From NCBI RefSeq assembly GCF_000287335.1, contig NC_018419.1, forward strand, positions 620,001-684,000: DNA of 64,000 bases, read 5' to 3'. This DNA comes from a secondary endosymbiont of Ctenarytaina eucalypti. Lineage in GTDB: Bacteria > Pseudomonadota > Gammaproteobacteria > Enterobacterales > Enterobacteriaceae. The notes beneath the pieces are model-generated. The model had not been told where the DNA came from and searched no databases. It saw only the letters and a list, made by a program, of their open reading frames with translations. Below, piece after piece: positions 59,591 to 64,000 of the stretch. The stretch's first letter is position 1; every line of letters begins with the position of its first letter. Position numbers and translations under genes: made by a program.

Positions 59591-61688
59591 ACCAGGAACC
59601 TTTAAGGCTCACGTTTAGCAGCAACTGAAACCGTTCATTCTTCTTCCCATGAAGATGTCTATTCTCATTACTAAAGACATAACCAGAAGCATGTCTATAA
59701 ATATGTCTTTCGCAATCGCTTGACTAATGGATATTATGTCCAAAGATAGAAGCTAAGGTACTCTCCGGGAATTATATACTGTTGTTATAGTCAGCCATGA
59801 CCTGATCTCGCGCCAGCGCTTGATGTTATGATTACAGTTGCTAGGTTTTGATCAGTGTTCCTACGGAAAATAAATGCCGGCCTCATGGTACTCTACCCCT
59901 TATCAGAATATCCTTAAAAAAGCTAAATTAGATTTTCTATATCGGGACTGCAAATATCGTTGGCTGCAACACTCAGATGAGAGCTATCACCTTGACCGTA
60001 ATTCTTACATACTTAGTTCAACCTAAAATCATCTATCTTTCAATATATTAAGAAGATTATTTCTACATCACGAGTGATGCATTACATAACACACCTTCTT
60101 TCTCGAATGTATTCAATAAGTTCTTTGGAGCATGGTTATGATCTCTCACGGCCTAGCACTTATTAGAGCTGCTCTCTTTGAACGTCGCTTTGAGCACTTT
60201 AACATCAGCTATGAGTAATGATAATGCATACCGCTAACATCACGCATTTTTGGGTCCAAAGGGTGTCAGATAAATTACGCTAAAATAGCATTTTTGATAA
60301 CCTTCATGAACCTCTTTACAGTTTCTACACTCCTCACTATCACTGATTTCCACAGAAAGATAAGTTTCATCCCAGCTCTTAAGAAACTTTAGGTAGAGCG
60401 GAAAAGTTTTACTCCATGTTATGACCAGTGATAAGCTGAAGTTATTGGCCGATATAATTAAAGAGCTAATAAAAGTACGCCCTTCATCAATGTAAGATGA
60501 ATAATGCCTGATATATCACAGTCTATATTATAAGCGTAATAGGTCTAGTGTGACTATCATCTAACGCAACCCTCGGAAAGATTATGCACAAACAGTTTAT
60601 TTGGCGCTAGAAGTGCCGCATGAAAATACTGTTGAGTAAAGCAGGCTCTGGTTTAGTGTACTAAAAAAGCAGGTTACGTATTTAAAAACGATGCCTCTGT
60701 GGTGAAAGACCCATAAACAGTAGTTTCTAGGCGCTATTGAATACATGGTAGTAGTTTGTGATGAGTTAACAGTAAACTAGCTTTATTATAACGTCATGAA
60801 AACGATTTCAGAGATTACTGATAGCGCCCCTCCAATGCAGCTCTTTGAATATGACTATCTCACCTCTCCTGCTTGCGTATCATAGTCAAGCAAGATACGG
60901 TATGCTACACAGTGTTTGTTAAAGAAAATTACCTTATGTTTTTTATTATGACGGTTTTAGCATAAAACGCTCATCACCTTACATTCTCCGATTTCTCACA
61001 CAGTCTTAATCAGATAATTGCATATTGAAAAATAAAGCGATTAAATACAGAGTAATAATAAATTTTATTGATAAATGGTCTCTGCACAACAGTCATGATA
61101 TTCAAGAAAAGCAAGCAAGTGACTAGAGGAGTTCGCTCGCTGAAGTGTTAATACTATGGTTAAAATTGCTAGATGCTTATCTGAGTCTATTTTATTATTA
61201 TCGTTTTTCTGGAATCAACAGATACTGTTCTGTTGGTTTAGCGATCCGCGTCCACCATGTAAGATCAAATGATACGGTAAGATTTTAAGAAAAAGTACCT
61301 ATAACGTATATAGACTTTTCTACCAGACGCTAATAATAGCACAGCATGATTCGCTATCTTTCAACACACCTCCTTAAATGTGCTAGTGGCAACACGATAG
61401 CAATAGTTCAAGCGCTAAACTTGCGTACTTTGCGAGGAAAAACGAAAACCCGCCCGAACCACATCACAATAGCTGTTCTAGCAGTTAAACCCTGACAACT
61501 TTTCATTAATTTACTAAAATAAACAGCAAAAAAGCTACTGAATTAGCTTGGTAAGCCTAAGCGCTATAACGCTCCGAACACACCATGCTCCTGTACAGTG
61601 AGCATCAGAGGATACAGTATGATACGCATCAAAATGATAATATCATCTAATAAAGTTATGTATTTTAAGCCGCTCTGTACATAACACG
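59591..61688. other. Gene-free spacer between slyX and efp
   Basis: 2.1 kb, AT-rich, stops in all frames. Contains the second copy of a short dispersed repeat (61453-61474). No ecnA/ecnB or sugE trace after efp. Confidence 0.55.
61453..61474 (+). repeat. Short dispersed repeat, copy 2
   Basis: Matches 17553-17574 at 21 of 22 positions (A for C at one site). About 90 bp further, CTATAACGCTCCG (around 61564) also recurs near 16075. Nature unknown. Confidence 0.5.
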
Positions 61689-62255
61689 TTATTTAACCCG
61701 GGAGACATATACGCCGGAGCGCGTGTTGACTTTGATGACTTCACCGTTTTGCACGAAGAGCGGCACTTTGACCACAGCGCCGGTGGTTAGTGTAGCGGGC
61801 TTTCCACCGGCGCCCGCCGTATCCCCTTTGAGGCCGGGATCTGTTTTAATGATTTCTAATTCCACAAAATTAGGTGGTGTCACGGCGATCGGCTGGCCAT
61901 TCCACAAAGTTAGTACGCACTCTGCCTGCTCTACTAGCCATTTAGCGTTTTCGCCAATCGTTTTGGCATCAGCAGCCAGCTGTTCAAAGTTTTCATGATT
62001 CATGAAATGCCAAAACTCACCATCGTTATATAGGGCGGTCAGGTTCACATCCATAACATCGGCGGATTCTACCGCATCACCGGCTTTAAAGGTTTTTTCC
62101 AAAACTTTACCAGAAATCAATTTTCGAAGACGGACTCGGTTGAACGCCTGACCTTTCCCAGGTTTCACGAATGCATTATCAATGATCACGCAAGGCTCCC
62201 TATCAAGCATGATTTTGAGACCGGCACGGAATTCATTGATACTATAAAATACCAT
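61689..62255 (-). CDS. efp: Elongation factor P
   Basis: Relieves ribosome stalling at polyproline. 188 residues, as in E. coli. The modified lysine is Lys34 in [13 protein letters not shown], fully conserved, consistent with beta-lysylation by EpmA/EpmB. The three beta-barrel domains are all present, ending [15 protein letters not shown]-type ([16 protein letters not shown]). ATG preceded by AGAGGA. Divergent from epmB with only 29 bp between. Confidence 0.98.
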   Translation of the reverse strand: MVFYSINEFRAGLKIMLDREPCVIIDNAFVKPGKGQAFNRVRLRKLISGKVLEKTFKAGDAVESADVMDVNLTALYNDGEFWHFMNHENFEQLAADAKTIGENAKWLVEQAECVLTLWNGQPIAVTPPNFVELEIIKTDPGLKGDTAGAGGKPATLTTGAVVKVPLFVQNGEVIKVNTRSGVYVSRVK

Positions 62256-62284
62256 GATAGTCCTCTTAAAGATAAACGGGGGTC

Positions 62285-63325
62285 ATGCAGCCAAAAATGG
62301 AACATACTATAATTAGCAATGTACCTGATAGAGCCGAATGGTTAGATCAACTTGCCTATGTCATAACCGATCCCGTGCAACTCTTAGAGCTGCTTGGACT
62401 TGGGCAACACCGCACTCTACGTGAAGGCGCCAAAGCCCGGCGCCTATTCCCCCTGCGCGTACCACGAGCTTTTGCGGCGCGCATGGTACCGGGCGACCCG
62501 GACGATCCACTATTGCGACAGGTCATTACAACACGTGACGAATTCTATTCAGTACCAGGATTCAGCACCGATCCGCTAGACGAGCAGCACAGCGCGGTGC
62601 CTGGACTACTGCATAAGTACCACAACCGTGCGTTAATGCTGGTAAAAACCGGCTGCGCGGTCAATTGCCGCTACTGTTTTCGTCGCCACTTTCCCTATAA
62701 AGAAAATCATGGTAATAAAACGAATTGGCTGAGCGCCGTGGCCTATATCCGGCAGCATCCTGAGCTACATGAGATCATTCTTTCCGGGGGAGATCCGTTA
62801 ATGGCTCAAGATCATGAACTGGAGAAGCTGATTTGTTTGCTAGAAGACATTCCCCACCTGACTACTCTACGTATTCACAGTAGGCTTCTAATCGTCATCC
62901 CAGCACGTATTACCGCAAAACTCTGCAAGCGGCTAGCTGACTGCCACCTAAAAGTTATTATAGTGACTCACATAAACCACCCCAATGAAATCGATGTCAC
63001 CGTGTGCGATAGTATGGCACGATTACACGATGCACGGGTTACATTACTCAACCAAAGCGTACTGCTGCGCGGCGTAAACGATAATGCTGATACACTAGCC
63101 CTTCTCAGTGAAACTCTTTTTTCCGCTGGCATTTTACCTTACTACCTGCATGTACTGGATAGAGTAGATCAGGCTGCACATTTTATTGTCGAGGATACGC
63201 AAGCACGGGAAATTATGCGGCGGCTGCTAGTCAAAGTACCCGGCTATCTCGTACCGCGGCTCGTACGAGAAATTGGAGGCGAGAAAAGTAAAATACCGCT
63301 GGATCTTGGACTTCGGCAACGTTAA
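62285..63325 (+). CDS. epmB: EF-P beta-lysylation protein EpmB
   Basis: Radical-SAM lysine 2,3-aminomutase-like enzyme producing (R)-beta-lysine for EF-P Lys34. 346 residues, against 342 in E. coli. Radical-SAM CxxxCxxC cysteines 124, 128 and 131 in CAVNCRYCFRRHFPY; EIILSGGDPLMAQDHELEKL, HSRLLIVIPARIT and MPYYLHVLD-like LPYYLHVLDRVDQAAHF (PLP region) follow. Start is the ATG at 62285 or 62297. The partner ligase EpmA is not in the window. Divergent from its substrate gene efp, as in E. coli. Confidence 0.96.
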   Translation: MQPKMEHTIISNVPDRAEWLDQLAYVITDPVQLLELLGLGQHRTLREGAKARRLFPLRVPRAFAARMVPGDPDDPLLRQVITTRDEFYSVPGFSTDPLDEQHSAVPGLLHKYHNRALMLVKTGCAVNCRYCFRRHFPYKENHGNKTNWLSAVAYIRQHPELHEIILSGGDPLMAQDHELEKLICLLEDIPHLTTLRIHSRLLIVIPARITAKLCKRLADCHLKVIIVTHINHPNEIDVTVCDSMARLHDARVTLLNQSVLLRGVNDNADTLALLSETLFSAGILPYYLHVLDRVDQAAHFIVEDTQAREIMRRLLVKVPGYLVPRLVREIGGEKSKIPLDLGLRQR

Positions 63326-64000
63326 TAGCATGAAGTCCCTATAAGGAACCCGCTAGTGCTTAAGCTCTTACCGGATAGAAAGACTCCACCTCGGGGGCCC
63401 GGTAGAGCAAAGCGCCCGCATCTTACAGCTTGCCGAAGATGGCGCGCGCTCCCCCCCGTAGCTGTCTAGCTCGTGCGCAAGGACGAGCATATTAGCAGGA
63501 GGTAATAACGGTATAAGGTTGCGACTCAGATATATTCATAATACACTTTGAGTGTGATGCAGTATCATACAAAATATTGAATTTTTGTTTCCTCGTTTTA
63601 GTCAGGTCACTTAGGAGGTCGCTGCAATAATCATGCGCTATCTGCCAATCAACATGACATTCTTAATACTACACTAGCTAATCCTCCCTCTCTGTTATCG
63701 CTATTGCAGCGCTTCGTTAGATATAGGTGCTGTTGAATACGCTAGTATACATCATGAGTTAGTCGCCAGAAAATGACCTTGTTAACACTACGAAGACGGT
63801 GTTAACCAAACCCTAACAGGGCGCACGCTAGTTACATGAGTTGGACATTGCCATCAAACCTCATCGACGCACGTATCCCGGTGATACAGATATCGAGGAC
63901 CACTCAGAAATATTTTATAATTAAAACAGTTTAATATAGCAACGGAACGCAAGGTTCAGTCATCGGTCCCGTGTCCTGTTAGACTGCTCTATTACACCAC
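63326..64000. other. Structured, GC-rich spacer after epmB
   Basis: 63364-63490 is GC-rich with two hairpins: GCTCTTACCGG (63364-63374) with CCGGTAGAGC (63099+300 to 63408, i.e. 63399-63408), one base bulged, and GCTCGT (63469-63474) with ACGAGC (63483-63488). Then AT-rich DNA to the window end. groEL and yjeI would be expected further on; not seen. No tRNA confirmed at the edge. Confidence 0.45.

Noticed and set aside
63940-64000. tRNA-like words on the minus strand at the window edge
   Set aside because: Some bases resemble a D-arm, but no T-loop or acceptor pairing is visible and the window ends there.

Overview
The window reads as a piece of a degenerating gammaproteobacterial (Enterobacterales) genome, most like a Sodalis-allied insect endosymbiont. 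Almost every recognised protein aligns nearly end to end, from memory, with its Escherichia coli counterpart. Local gene orders are also enterobacterial: ycbZ-fabA, (yrdD)-tsaC-(aroE), yhgN/asd, ispB/rplU-rpmA-(yhbE)-obgE, holD-rimI-(yjjG)-prfC, lolB-ispE-prs-(dauA)-pth-ychF, purH-purD and efp/epmB. Host and species are inference; nothing in the window names them.

Only about 45 % of the window is coding: 32 recognised or plausible intact genes, about 28.5 kb. They are separated by long AT-rich spacers of up to 3.2 kb that are full of stops in all frames. Where synteny predicts a gene, a few spacers still hold readable corpses: aroE and yrdD either side of tsaC, yhbE between rpmA and obgE, and possibly hemA next to lolB. 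I see no intact insertion sequence, CRISPR array, prophage, rRNA or convincing tRNA.

Layout. 1-10 kb: fabA and ycbZ, then serS, then tsaC with dead neighbours. 12-21 kb: rnb, grxA, rsmD, and the divergent yhgN/asd pair. 24-32 kb: ispB divergent from rplU-rpmA, the yhbE corpse, obgE with a frameshifted tail, then prfC, rimI and holD on the minus strand. 33-38 kb: tusA, a family-4 glycosyltransferase and gapA. 40-47 kb: an unrecognised small gene and the minus-strand run lolB, ispE, prs, pth, ychF. 49-51 kb: a TonB-dependent copper-receptor homologue. 53-56 kb: purHD behind a degenerate PurR-like site and a strong sigma-70 promoter. 57-63 kb: queA, slyX, and the divergent efp/epmB pair.

Functionally the surviving set is dominated by translation and its quality control: serS, rplU, rpmA, prfC, efp/epmB, pth, ychF, obgE, rsmD, rimI, tsaC, tusA, queA. 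The rest covers RNA turnover (rnb), envelope and isoprenoid work (fabA, ispB, ispE, lolB, a glycosyltransferase), central precursors (asd, gapA, prs, purHD), redox (grxA) and DNA polymerase III (holD). Outer-membrane functions such as LolB and a 701-residue TonB receptor argue for a less extreme reduction than the tiniest endosymbionts.

I did not find an obviously new multi-gene system. The items most worth checking are a 36-bp inverted repeat (35/36 identical) lying 3.5 kb apart in otherwise eroded DNA around serS, the obgE frameshift, the purD start codon, a GC-rich unexplained block after prs, and the retained purH operator/promoter. Comparisons with E. coli proteins are from memory, not from a search.
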